Positions 13,965-21,867 of a stretch of DNA of 23,321 nucleotides are shown piece by piece (position 1 is the stretch's first letter; every line of letters begins with the position of its first letter). The notes below the pieces were generated by a model. The model was not told the origin of the DNA. It saw only the letters and a list, made by a program, of their open reading frames with translations, and searched no databases. The DNA lies in IMG/VR virus record IMGVR_UViG_3300009285_007947, positions 1 to 23,321 of that record; one strand, given 5' to 3'. Position numbers and translations under genes: made by a program. The stretch is from a virus.

Positions 13965-14530
13965 AAGAATTCCCTGATCAAGAAAAACTTTACAATGAAC
14001 GTTGTGAACGGTTAAAGCTCTCGCGTGGGTTGTATAAAGAAGATTTGTTGCATCTTTTAGAGCAAGCGATGTATATTCCTTTAAATGGCATATATGTAGA
14101 AATTGGCGTGGCGAATGGATCGTCGCTTATGGCAATATCATCATTTCGTCCTGATGTTTATTGTTTTGGCATTGAAGAAAATGAAGGATGCAAAGCGGAT
14201 AAAAATATTGAACAGGAAGGAATAAGAAATACGCAGATTTTATGGGGAAAATCTGAAGAGATTTGTAAAACATGGGATAAAGAGATTGATTTGTTGTTTA
14301 TTGACGGTGAACATTATATGAAGAATATATTTTGGGATTGTTTAGGGTGGTTTCCGTTCGTGAAACAGGAAGGCACAATCATGTTTCATGATTATGAAAA
14401 GCCTGAAGAAGGGAAACATGAGGTGGGGAAAGCAGTGCAGATTTTCAGGAATCATCCGAAATATAAATGTATGATTCCTTCAGTGGATGAGATTATTTCA
14501 ACGAGCATGGTAATCTTGAAAAAGTTATGA
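13961..14530 (+). CDS. class I SAM methyltransferase (Methyltransf_24-like)
   Basis: This 189-residue protein is taken from the ATG at 13961, which overlaps the previous stop as ATGA and follows GGAG at 13945. An in-frame ATG at 13943 is less likely. Motif I is Y-V-E-I-G-V-A-N-G-S-S-L (45-56). Later motifs are C-F-G-I-E-E-N, L-L-F-I-D-G-E-H-Y and G-T-I-M-F-H-D-Y. The D-G-x-H and F-H-D-Y pairs are typical of the O-methyltransferase-like family found in polysaccharide and macrolide-sugar loci. It is a likely sugar O-methyltransferase in this pathway. Confidence 0.82.
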   Translation: MKEFPDQEKLYNERCERLKLSRGLYKEDLLHLLEQAMYIPLNGIYVEIGVANGSSLMAISSFRPDVYCFGIEENEGCKADKNIEQEGIRNTQILWGKSEEICKTWDKEIDLLFIDGEHYMKNIFWDCLGWFPFVKQEGTIMFHDYEKPEEGKHEVGKAVQIFRNHPKYKCMIPSVDEIISTSMVILKKL

Positions 14531-15108
14531 AACTCCATTTAGCGTCGGGAACTGTTTATTTGGAGGGATATCAGAACATTGATTTAGAAGGGGAATTGGC
14601 ATCAGAACATCCTGAATTAGTGGAAATTTGTAAAACAACTATTGATAAATATTATAAGTATCCGTTTCGGCAAAACATGTACAATAAGGTTGCGGATATA
14701 AAAGCAGATGTGAGAGATTTATTGATGTTTGCGGATGAGACAGTGGATGAGATATTATGCGTGAATTTGATAGATCATTTTAAAAGAGTGGAATTTAGGA
14801 AAACATTGTGGGAATGGTATCGCGTATTGAAACGTGGCGGTCAACTTATTATTGATATTGATGATCGAGAGAAACAAGCAAAAATGTTTTTGGAAGCGAA
14901 AACGGTAAAAGAATTGGAATGGGGATTGCGTCTTTTATATTGTCATCATCGCACGCTGTACGATACGCATTATTGGGGATATACGCGGAAATATCTACAA
15001 TGGATATTGGAACAAACTGATTTTAAAGTGCTTTGGATTCGGGATGATTACATTGTGCATGATATGTATCCAAATTTTCAGATTTGCGCGGAGAAAATTG
15101 TTTTATGA
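14527..15108 (+). CDS. class I SAM methyltransferase (Methyltransf_11-like)
   Basis: This 193-residue protein begins K-L-H-L-A-S-G-T-V-Y-L-E-G-Y-Q-N-I-D-L-E, the variant motif I / post-I (L-x-L-G-C-G...W-x-N-I-D) common in methyltransferases of glycan loci. It continues with D-V-R-D-L-L-M-F-A-D-E-T-V-D-E-I and W-Y-R-V-L-K-R-G-G-Q-L-I-I-D, the motif-III region of ubiE-like enzymes. It is the third methyltransferase in a row, and the three are too different to be recent duplicates. It couples by ATGA at both ends. The acceptor is unknown. Confidence 0.82.
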   Translation: MKLHLASGTVYLEGYQNIDLEGELASEHPELVEICKTTIDKYYKYPFRQNMYNKVADIKADVRDLLMFADETVDEILCVNLIDHFKRVEFRKTLWEWYRVLKRGGQLIIDIDDREKQAKMFLEAKTVKELEWGLRLLYCHHRTLYDTHYWGYTRKYLQWILEQTDFKVLWIRDDYIVHDMYPNFQICAEKIVL

Positions 15109-15770
15109 ATAAAACATCGATTATCGTAGTAGCGTATGATCGTTTAAAAATTTCTCGCCATATTACCAGTGCGTGTTTAGGAACAGTACAAGCATATACT
15201 GATAGAGAAGAATATGAGTTGATATTGATTGATAATGATCCTGTGGGAGAATTGAACAGAAAATATAATATTATTGAATTGGATAAACATATTACGATAC
15301 AAGATATAGGATATGCGGCATCGGTAAATATGGGCGTTAAATTATCTACTGTATCTTATCCGTATATATGTCTTTTGCATAATGATGTGTTTGTGCAGGA
15401 AGGCTGGCTCCAAACGCTTATTCAAGAAATGGAATCACAAAATGGAGATGTGATTATGCCAGGACAGAATCCTTATACACGAGAACAAATTAAAGGATTG
15501 CGGAAAGGAGAAAATATAAACATGTGGAATGATGCGGGATTGATGCTCATGAGACGGTCTTTATTTGAAAAAATGGGAGGGTACGATGAGAGATTCAGGG
15601 CAATATATCATCAATGGAGTTTTGGGAGAAGATTAGGAGAAGCAAACAGTATAATGTGTTATACCAATAAAACTATTATTATCCATATCGGTGCTGCAAC
15701 GCTTTTAAATGATGAAAATTATTTTCATGAACGGCATAATATAGAATCGCCTTTTACTCAAGAATTATGA
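15105..15770 (+). CDS. GT2-like glycosyltransferase
   Basis: This 221-residue product is taken from the ATG at 15105 (ATGA overlap, with GGAG at 15090). The upstream in-frame start at 15084 lies inside the previous gene. It is a GT-A fold protein with T-S-I-I-V-V-A-Y-D-R, L-I-L-I-D-N-D-P, and the metal-site variant L-L-H-N-D-V-F at 90-96. N-D-A-G-L-M-L-M-R-R-S-L-F-E-K-M-G-G-Y-D-E-R-F resembles the acceptor loop of rhamnosyltransferase-like GT2 enzymes. The usual final E-D is not obvious, so activity is probable but not certain. Confidence 0.83.
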   Translation: MNKTSIIVVAYDRLKISRHITSACLGTVQAYTDREEYELILIDNDPVGELNRKYNIIELDKHITIQDIGYAASVNMGVKLSTVSYPYICLLHNDVFVQEGWLQTLIQEMESQNGDVIMPGQNPYTREQIKGLRKGENINMWNDAGLMLMRRSLFEKMGGYDERFRAIYHQWSFGRRLGEANSIMCYTNKTIIIHIGAATLLNDENYFHERHNIESPFTQEL

Positions 15771-16582
15771 AAATATCAATTATCATTCCCGTATACGCAA
15801 AAACCGACAAAGGTTTTGTTAAACTTTGTCTTGAATCTATCCATAAGTATTCAAAAGAAAAACATGAAATCATCGTATGTGTGAATCCCGCATTGAATAT
15901 TGAAGGATATGAAGATTTGCCCGCAACATATGTAATTGCTTCAGATATTCAAGGCCAATGGCACGCGAACAATGTTATGGTGCGGAAAGCGAGCAATGAA
16001 TGGATAATGCTTATTGATGATGATACAGTTTTGCCGTCGAATTGGGAGGAGATATTTGAGCACTTGGAGAGCGATGTAGTTTCAATGAATTGCATGGAAC
16101 CAGATCGTTTTGGGAGGGGTTATGCGCCGCCATTTGTAAAATGCGATTGTGGAACCACTCCTGATACATTTGATTGGGTAAAGTTTGAGAAGATGGCATT
16201 GGAGTTGCGGGAGGAGAAAATGGAATCAGGGAATTCTTATCCATTTCTTTTTAAAAAATCTCTTTGGGAAAAGATTGGCGGATGGGATGAACGATATGAT
16301 CCATGGGGTTCAAATGGCGATTCGGACTGGCTCTACCAGTGTGTGCTTGCTGGTGTTGAGCCTCTACGTTGGCGTGGAGTGTTTGCGTATCATATTAGTC
16401 AGATCTCAGGAACATTTACGCTTCCTGAGGCTGATGATTATTTGGCACGTAATCGCAGTATGTTTGAAAAAAAATGGGGAATTGTACGAGTAGGGAGTCC
16501 TGATATCTGGTATGCAAAATTAAATTTACCAAATCCAAATTTAAGATTTAAACCTTCTTGGACTGATCCTAAATTTGTATGA
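15767..16582 (+). CDS. GT2 glycosyltransferase
   Basis: This 271-residue GT-A protein begins K-I-S-I-I-I-P-V-Y. It has the metal motif M-L-I-D-D-D-T-V-L-P (D84-D86) and the acceptor loop W-E-K-I-G-G-W-D-E-R-Y-D-P-W-G-S-N-G-D-S-D-W, which carries the catalytic-base Asp cluster. It has ATGA overlaps with both neighbours, so it is an internal cistron of the cassette. No membrane helix is present, so the acceptor is likely a soluble or protein-bound glycan. Confidence 0.87.
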   Translation: MKISIIIPVYAKTDKGFVKLCLESIHKYSKEKHEIIVCVNPALNIEGYEDLPATYVIASDIQGQWHANNVMVRKASNEWIMLIDDDTVLPSNWEEIFEHLESDVVSMNCMEPDRFGRGYAPPFVKCDCGTTPDTFDWVKFEKMALELREEKMESGNSYPFLFKKSLWEKIGGWDERYDPWGSNGDSDWLYQCVLAGVEPLRWRGVFAYHISQISGTFTLPEADDYLARNRSMFEKKWGIVRVGSPDIWYAKLNLPNPNLRFKPSWTDPKFV

Positions 16583-17550
16583 ATATCTCAATGTTTTATA
16601 ACGATGGATTGAATGAAGGTCAAGTGAGAGATGAAGTTAATATTCACCATACTTTATCTTATTATGGAGGTCACACTTATCCTAGATGGGAAGAATTTTG
16701 GCCTATCAAGGTTACAGTGAATGATGAGGAATCAGTTCTTGAAGCTGATCTTATTCTTGCATTTAATGGTAATCAAGTGAGTCCCGAAAAGATACGTGAA
16801 TGGAAATCAAAAACTAAAGCACCAGTGTGGTTTTGGACATTCGATAATTGTGATCGCCGTCCTGCAATTTATAATATTATTAAAGAATGTGATTTATGGT
16901 TAGGCGAAGAATTGGGAAGAAGAGAACGTTTTAAAAAAGAAGGATTACCATTTTATTATTTTCCTCTTCATGCGGGAGATGAAAAAGTATTCCGTCCTTT
17001 TGATCCGCCGATTGATCATACTAAACCTTATGATGTTACTTTCATGGGAACTCCTTATGGAGCGGAAATGAGGAAAGAATTGCTTCTTGCCGTGCAAGAA
17101 AAATTTGATTTGCATGTATGGGGCAATAATCCAGAAAGTTGGAAAAATTGGGGAATTAAAAATGTGCATGGTCCTGCATTTGATCAAGCAGCAAATGAGA
17201 TTATTAATCAAAGTAAAATAATATTAGGAGTATCTAATTGTTCATGTGAAGGATATTGGTCGGTACGTACTGCTTGTGTAATGTTGGCAGGAGGTTTTCA
17301 TATTGTGCGCTTTACTCCTCAAATGGAAAAAGAATGTGGTGATGGTGTTATATATTTTTCAGATATTGAAGATTGTTTAAAAAAAATAGAATATTATTTA
17401 GATAAAGATTCTCCCTGTTCTTGGCAGAGAAGAATTCATATACAAGGAAGAGCTAATAATATTGCTTATAATAAATTAACATTTCAAATTCGATGTCATG
17501 AATTGATGGTGTTGTTTCAACATCGTAATCGTTTGATGCAAATGATATGA
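16579..17550 (+). CDS. CgeB-like GT-B glycosyltransferase
   Basis: This 323-residue protein resembles CgeB/DUF3880-type glycosyltransferases, known from spore-coat and maturation glycosylation and from phage genomes. Features are a short N-terminal domain with V-W-F-W-T-F-D-N-C-D-R-R, then Y-D-V-T-F-M-G-T-P-Y-G-A-E-M-R-K-E at the start of the C-terminal domain. I-L-G-V-S-N-C-S-C-E-G-Y-W-S-V-R-T-A-C-V with L-A-G-G-F-H-I-V replaces the usual R-x-F-E...G-G loop. CgeB relatives often act on proteins, which would fit modification of a virion protein. It overlaps the HNH gene start by ATGA. Confidence 0.78.
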   Translation: MNISMFYNDGLNEGQVRDEVNIHHTLSYYGGHTYPRWEEFWPIKVTVNDEESVLEADLILAFNGNQVSPEKIREWKSKTKAPVWFWTFDNCDRRPAIYNIIKECDLWLGEELGRRERFKKEGLPFYYFPLHAGDEKVFRPFDPPIDHTKPYDVTFMGTPYGAEMRKELLLAVQEKFDLHVWGNNPESWKNWGIKNVHGPAFDQAANEIINQSKIILGVSNCSCEGYWSVRTACVMLAGGFHIVRFTPQMEKECGDGVIYFSDIEDCLKKIEYYLDKDSPCSWQRRIHIQGRANNIAYNKLTFQIRCHELMVLFQHRNRLMQMI

Positions 17551-18098
17551 AGAGAATATTTTATAGAAATAAAAAATTAAGAAGATGTTCGAAATGCAAG
17601 AAATTTAAATTAAATAGTTTAAAATTTTTCCGTTATCGAAATGAAGAAAATAGGAATAAAGAATTTCGTTCTTCGTGTCGTATGTGTGAATTGAAGTCAT
17701 GGACAGAAGATTGGTATAAGAAAAATAAAGAATCAAGAAAGCAATATAAGAGTCAGGATTGGTATTTAAAATATAATAGGATATATGCTAAAAAATATGC
17801 ATCTTTACATAAAAAAGAACGGTCATTTTGGCAAAGGAGAAGGGTTATTCGGAGATTGGAAAATGGAGGTAATCATACATTAGATGAATGGGAAGATTTG
17901 AAAAAAAAATTTGGCTATAGATGTCTATGTTGTAATAGGAAGGAGCCTTTTATTAAATTAACTGCTGATCATGTGATACCGTTAAATTATGGAGGAAGAG
18001 ATGATATAAAAAATATTCAACCATTATGCTTACCATGTAATTGTAGAAAAAGATTTCAAATAATTGATTTTCGAAAATTATATGGAAGAAAAATATAG
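17547..18098 (+). CDS. free-standing HNH endonuclease
   Basis: This 183-residue protein is very Lys/Arg-rich. The N-terminal zinc motif is C14-x2-C17...C44-x2-C47 (the CxxC...F-R-S-S-C-x-x-C type common in phage HNH proteins). A basic linker follows, then the HNH fold at 122-166: C126/C129, L-T-A-D-H-V-I-P (catalytic D141-H142), N-I-Q-P-L-C-x-x-C (N156, C161/C164). It is markedly AT-richer than its neighbours. It sits neatly at a gene junction: its ATG overlaps the CgeB-like stop (ATGA) and its end overlaps the aminotransferase start by 17 bases. It is probably a homing endonuclease that targets this locus in related phages. Confidence 0.88.
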   Translation: MKRIFYRNKKLRRCSKCKKFKLNSLKFFRYRNEENRNKEFRSSCRMCELKSWTEDWYKKNKESRKQYKSQDWYLKYNRIYAKKYASLHKKERSFWQRRRVIRRLENGGNHTLDEWEDLKKKFGYRCLCCNRKEPFIKLTADHVIPLNYGGRDDIKNIQPLCLPCNCRKRFQIIDFRKLYGRKI

Positions 18099-20262
18099 AA
18101 TTCCTTTATTCTATCCTTATGTCAATGATGACATGAGAAATGAAGTGATGGATACTTTGCATAGTAGGTGGATAGGTCAAGGTGTAAAGGTAGACCAATT
18201 TGAGCAGGCGTTTGCTAAAAAATTCAATCAACAATATGTTCTCGCGTTTAATTCAGGAAGTTCAGCTTTGGAAACTGCGTATGAACTTGCGGGTATTCAA
18301 TTTGGTGATGAGGTTATTACAACGCCTTATACATGTTTATATGGAGAAGAACAGATACAATGTGAAAATGGAAAATATATTTCTATAAGAAAATTAGTAC
18401 AGGAAAAATATAAAGATAAGGTTTTATCTTATAATCAATTTACAAAAGAAATAGAATTTAAGAAAGTGATAGGTTGGTATAAATTTTTAAAAAAAGGAAA
18501 TGATTGGATAAAAATATCTCATCAGAAAGCGAGAAATAGTGTTCAGTGGAAAGAAGGAGTATGGTTAACAGGAGATCATAAAGTTTTTACCATACAAGGA
18601 TGGAAGAGAGCAGATGAATTGAATAAAAATGATAAACTTATTTTAGCAGAACCATCTCTTAATGATAAACAAAAAGAATTATTTGACGGAATGATGCTAG
18701 GAGATGGATATTTAAAATTATCTAATAATAAAAATGCATTATGTAGATTAGAATGTGTACACACATTTTCTCAGAAAGAATGGTTATTAATTAAAGAGAA
18801 GGCTTTTAATGGATTTAAGACTACTATTTATAATAAGAAAAAATATAAACAATCGAAAAAAGCGATGGGATTTTATATTCATTCTAATATTTCCATTCAT
18901 GGACAAAATAAGCGATGGTTAAAAAATGGGAAAAAAATAATTCCAAAAGATTTAAAATTAACTCCTCTTGTTATTGCAACGTGGTATTTAGATGATGGAA
19001 ATTTATATTATAAAAAGGGGGTATATCGAATATTAATTTGTACTGATTGTTTTAATTTTAAAGAAATATGTTTTTTAATAAAACAATTAAAGCAATTGAA
19101 TATAGACGCTTCTTATCAAAAGAATGGACGAGAAAAATGGAGAATATATATAGGTAAAAAAAATGAAGTAGATAAATTTTGTGGAATAATAGCACCATTC
19201 GTTCCTCCCTCAATGGAATATAAATTGCCTGTTCATTTAAAGAATAAATTTAATAAAAAAATGTGGGATTTAGGAATCGCTAATAGATTTACTGATAAGG
19301 TATATATTCATAAAGGGAAGCCTAAGAATTTGTCTAAAAGATTGAAATATGTTTACTGTATTGAAGTTGAGGATAATAATAATTTTGTATCAAAAAGTAT
19401 TATCCTTCATAACTGTACTGCAACGAATATACCTTTGCTTCGCATGGGTGCGCATTTGGTTTTTTCGGATATTCGTAAAGATACATTCAATATTGATTAT
19501 GGTGACGTTGAGAGGAGAATCACAGAAAAAACAAAAGCAATCGTTAATGTCCACATGGGAGGAATCGAATCAGTCATCCCGCGAGAAATGGAAGTGGGGT
19601 TGAAAGAACGCGGCATTAAAGTAATATCAGATGCGTGTCAGGCGCTTGGTGTATTTAACGGAGATTATGTATGTAATTCTTTCCAAGCGATCAAGAGCAT
19701 CACGACTGGCGATGGAGGTATGCTCACGGTATATGATCCTGAAGAGTATCGGGTGGCGAAGTTAAAAAGGTGGTTTGGGATAGATCGTGTAAAGAAACGG
19801 GCGGAAGGATGGCAAGCATATAAGGAGCGAGAGATGACTTTCGATATATTTCTTTTAGGCTATAAACGACAGATGACCGATATTGCCGCGGGAATGGGTT
19901 TAGCTGGTTTGAGGGTTTATGATGAGGTTTTGAGGCATCGGAAGGCGATTTTTGAGCGTTATAAGAACAATTTGAAAGAAATTAACGGCATCACTTTGAT
20001 TGATGGGGATGTAAATAAATATTGGTTAGTGACTGTTTTGGTCGAAAAACGCGATGAATTCGCCAAAATGTGCAAGTTTTATGATATTGAAACCAATATG
20101 GTGCATATTAGGAATGACGCATATAAAATATTCGGGGGACGCAGACATGATCTTCCAAACATGGATTGGGTTGAATCAAGATATACTTGTCTCCCAATCA
20201 ATATGAAGGTGAGTTTGGAGGATGTTGATTATATCTGCGATTGTATAAAGAAAGGATGGTGA
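18082..20262 (+). CDS. DegT/DnrJ/EryC1 sugar aminotransferase with intein
   Basis: This 726-residue precursor is a PLP enzyme that puts an amino group on a nucleotide keto-sugar. The 366-residue extein is normal family length. The N-extein has F-N-S-G-S-S-A-L-E-T-A-Y (the PLP phosphate site). The C-extein has D-A-C-Q-A-L-G, where the PLP-ring Asp lies, and Q-A-I-K-S-I-T-T-G-D-G-G with the Schiff-base Lys (extein residue 178). An intein interrupts T-T-P-Y-T / C-T-A-T-N, a conserved active-site region. The ATG at 18082 gives M-E-E-K-Y-R-I-P-L-F; a TTG six codons earlier is less likely. No 4,6-dehydratase or sugar-nucleotide synthase is seen here, so the host probably supplies the keto-sugar. 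Confidence 0.9.
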   Translation: MEEKYRIPLFYPYVNDDMRNEVMDTLHSRWIGQGVKVDQFEQAFAKKFNQQYVLAFNSGSSALETAYELAGIQFGDEVITTPYTCLYGEEQIQCENGKYISIRKLVQEKYKDKVLSYNQFTKEIEFKKVIGWYKFLKKGNDWIKISHQKARNSVQWKEGVWLTGDHKVFTIQGWKRADELNKNDKLILAEPSLNDKQKELFDGMMLGDGYLKLSNNKNALCRLECVHTFSQKEWLLIKEKAFNGFKTTIYNKKKYKQSKKAMGFYIHSNISIHGQNKRWLKNGKKIIPKDLKLTPLVIATWYLDDGNLYYKKGVYRILICTDCFNFKEICFLIKQLKQLNIDASYQKNGREKWRIYIGKKNEVDKFCGIIAPFVPPSMEYKLPVHLKNKFNKKMWDLGIANRFTDKVYIHKGKPKNLSKRLKYVYCIEVEDNNNFVSKSIILHNCTATNIPLLRMGAHLVFSDIRKDTFNIDYGDVERRITEKTKAIVNVHMGGIESVIPREMEVGLKERGIKVISDACQALGVFNGDYVCNSFQAIKSITTGDGGMLTVYDPEEYRVAKLKRWFGIDRVKKRAEGWQAYKEREMTFDIFLLGYKRQMTDIAAGMGLAGLRVYDEVLRHRKAIFERYKNNLKEINGITLIDGDVNKYWLVTVLVEKRDEFAKMCKFYDIETNMVHIRNDAYKIFGGRRHDLPNMDWVESRYTCLPINMKVSLEDVDYICDCIKKGW
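18334..19413 (+). mobile_element. LAGLIDADG intein
   Basis: This 360-residue, in-frame protein intron is in the aminotransferase. Residue 1 is Cys (C-L-Y-G-E-E-Q-I). Block B is L-T-G-D-H-K-V-F with H82. The homing domain has two LAGLIDADG-like motifs, F-D-G-M-M-L-G-D-G-Y (117-126) and A-T-W-Y-L-D-D-G-N (215-223). Blocks F/G are Y-C-I-E-V-E-D-N-N-N-F-V-S-K-S-I-I-L-H-N, ending His359-Asn360 followed by Cys+1. All splicing residues are present, so it is likely active. The DNA is strongly A-rich compared with the flanking extein, a sign of separate origin. Confidence 0.93.
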
Positions 20263-20266
20263 TTTT

Positions 20267-20452
20267 ATGTATAAATTTAAAATAGATGAATACGATAGTG
20301 CAACTATGGAACCCTTAGAAACTGTATTGAATAATTTAAGTGAACAACGTTGGTTGCTTCATACATTAATTCGGATAGACGATAGATATATGACGATAAT
20401 TTCACGACAAATGCTGTCAAAGGAAAAATTTTATGGAGATAGTGATGTTTGA
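20267..20452 (+). CDS. small DUF4177-like protein
   Basis: This 61-residue protein starts M-Y-K-F-K-I-D-E-Y and contains L-E-T-V-L-N-N-L-S-E-Q-R-W-L-L-H-T-L-I-R and Y-M-T-I-I-S-R-Q. The order (a strand, then a helix ending in a G/R-W-x-L motif, then strands) resembles the small DUF4177 family, whose function is unknown. It starts four bases after the aminotransferase stop, behind AAAGGATGG. Its stop overlaps an eight-base stretch of the glycosyltransferase relic that follows. Confidence 0.6.
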   Translation: MYKFKIDEYDSATMEPLETVLNNLSEQRWLLHTLIRIDDRYMTIISRQMLSKEKFYGDSDV

Positions 20453-20507
20453 TAATACGATGTTCAAGTTCTCCCGCATGTTGATTGAGCATTGGGAATC
20501 GCTATGA
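20445..20507 (+). pseudogene. 20-codon relic of a glycosyltransferase 5' end
   Basis: The frame from the ATG at 20445 reads M-F-D-N-T-M-F-K-F-S-R-M-L-I-E-H-W-E-S-L and then stops. The gene at 20950 starts with M-I-I-A followed by V-F-D-V-N-N-F-R-F-T-K-D-L-I-A-H-W-E-S-L. Eleven of twenty positions are identical, including the whole of H-W-E-S-L. The relic ends exactly where the HNH gene begins (ATGA at 20504). It looks like the 5' end of a glycosyltransferase gene cut off by the HNH insertion, or the stump of a lost paralogue. Confidence 0.65.
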
Positions 20508-20953
20508 AAAGAAATCCTCCTCATTATTATGGTAAGGATCATCCTTCATGGAAAGGAAATAAAATTACTAATATAACATGGTTACATACCTGGTTAAGAA
20601 ATAATTATGGTTTTGCGGATCATTGTGAAAATCCTTCATGTGAAGATGAGTCAGATTGTTTTGATTGGTCGATGCTTCATAATAAAAAGGGCGATAATCG
20701 GAGAGCATGGTTCATTCAGTTATGTAGGAGTTGTCATTTAACGTATGATTATACTCCTGAACGTAATAAGAAAAAACGTCGTGCGATGCAAAAATTTTGG
20801 AGAAAAAATTCTAAATTGCGCGCCCGTTATAGAAAGGATTTTAAAGGAAGAAAAATTACATGGACTCAGGAGATACTAAAAAGTAGAAAAATAGGAAAGA
20901 AAAAGATGAAAAAAAGAAATAATATTATTAGTGGCTTAAAAAAGATAACATGA
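20504..20953 (+). CDS. free-standing HNH endonuclease
   Basis: This 149-residue protein is taken from the ATG at 20504; a TTG four codons earlier is also in frame. The N-terminus Y-Y-G-K-D-H-P-S-W-K-G-N is the start motif of a phage HNH family. W-L-H-T-W follows, then zinc ligands C41/C46 and C74/C77, W-S-M-L-H-N and L-C-R-S-C-H-L-T-Y-D. Beyond residue 82 is a Lys/Arg-rich tail likely to grip DNA. It is AT-rich like the other homing genes. Its start overlaps the stop of the glycosyltransferase relic and its stop overlaps the ATG of the complete glycosyltransferase, so it sits within one gene's former 5' end. Confidence 0.82.
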   Translation: MKRNPPHYYGKDHPSWKGNKITNITWLHTWLRNNYGFADHCENPSCEDESDCFDWSMLHNKKGDNRRAWFIQLCRSCHLTYDYTPERNKKKRRAMQKFWRKNSKLRARYRKDFKGRKITWTQEILKSRKIGKKKMKKRNNIISGLKKIT

Positions 20954-21867
20954 TCATCGCTGTTTTTGATGTTAATAATTTTCGTTTCACAAAAGATCTC
21001 ATTGCTCATTGGGAATCATTAGGTTATATTGTTTTGCGTGATAAAATGTTTGATCCTAAACTTTGTATAAATGCAGATGTTTTATTTTTTGATGATCTTG
21101 GGAATGATATTGCACGAGCATCACATGAGGAAGATAATATATGGAAACAAATTTCAGGAGGTCAATTAAAAAATAAAAAAATAATAGTTCGTTGTCATGA
21201 TATTACAGGATGGGTTGGAGCTGCAACTAATGTAAATTGGATATGGGTTCACGATTTAATTTTCGTTGCTCAGCATATACAGGATCATGTCGATTCTTAT
21301 ATGCATTTTGCAGAACGATATCCACATCTTAAAATCCATTCTATCAAGCATGGTATTGACGACAAGAAATTTACGTTTCGTAAACATTTCGATCGTAAAA
21401 TTGCATGGTTCGGCCCATTTAACGAAAAAAAATGTTTTGAACTTGCGCTTCTTGTTTTATTAAAACTTCCTAATTACGAATTGCACGCGGTGGGAAAAGA
21501 ATTACGAAATTGGCGCAGGGCGTATGTGTTGGATTTTATAAAGCGCAATAATCTGAAAGTTACCTTTTATGATGAAGTGCCAGATGTGAATGAATTTTTG
21601 GAAGATAAAACTTTTCTTCTTACTTCAGGATTTAAAGAAGCATTCGGGTATATCATCGGAGAAGCGGCAATGAAAGGGTTAATACCAGTAGTTCATCATT
21701 TTTATGGCGCGGAGAATGTTTGGCCTAAAGAATGGTTATGGGATGATCCAGAGAAGGCTTCTGCTAAAATTATGTATCCGACATATATACCAGAAGAATA
21801 TCGGCAATACGTCATTGATAATTATCCCTTAAACCGCATGTTGGCGGAATATGATGCTTTATTATGA
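20950..21867 (+). CDS. GT4-like (GT-B) glycosyltransferase
   Basis: This 305-residue protein begins M-I-I-A-V-F-D-V-N-N-F-R-F. Its donor domain has K-I-A-W-F-G-P-F-N-E-K-K, then L-T-S-G-F-K-E-A-F-G-Y-I-I-G-E-A-A-M-K-G with the E-x7-E pair typical of GT4. It lacks a membrane segment. The first 24 codons have a homologous relic upstream of the HNH gene (20445-20507), so the present 5' end may have been restored after the insertion. It has ATGA overlaps on both sides. The sugar is unknown. Confidence 0.82.
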   Translation: MIIAVFDVNNFRFTKDLIAHWESLGYIVLRDKMFDPKLCINADVLFFDDLGNDIARASHEEDNIWKQISGGQLKNKKIIVRCHDITGWVGAATNVNWIWVHDLIFVAQHIQDHVDSYMHFAERYPHLKIHSIKHGIDDKKFTFRKHFDRKIAWFGPFNEKKCFELALLVLLKLPNYELHAVGKELRNWRRAYVLDFIKRNNLKVTFYDEVPDVNEFLEDKTFLLTSGFKEAFGYIIGEAAMKGLIPVVHHFYGAENVWPKEWLWDDPEKASAKIMYPTYIPEEYRQYVIDNYPLNRMLAEYDALL

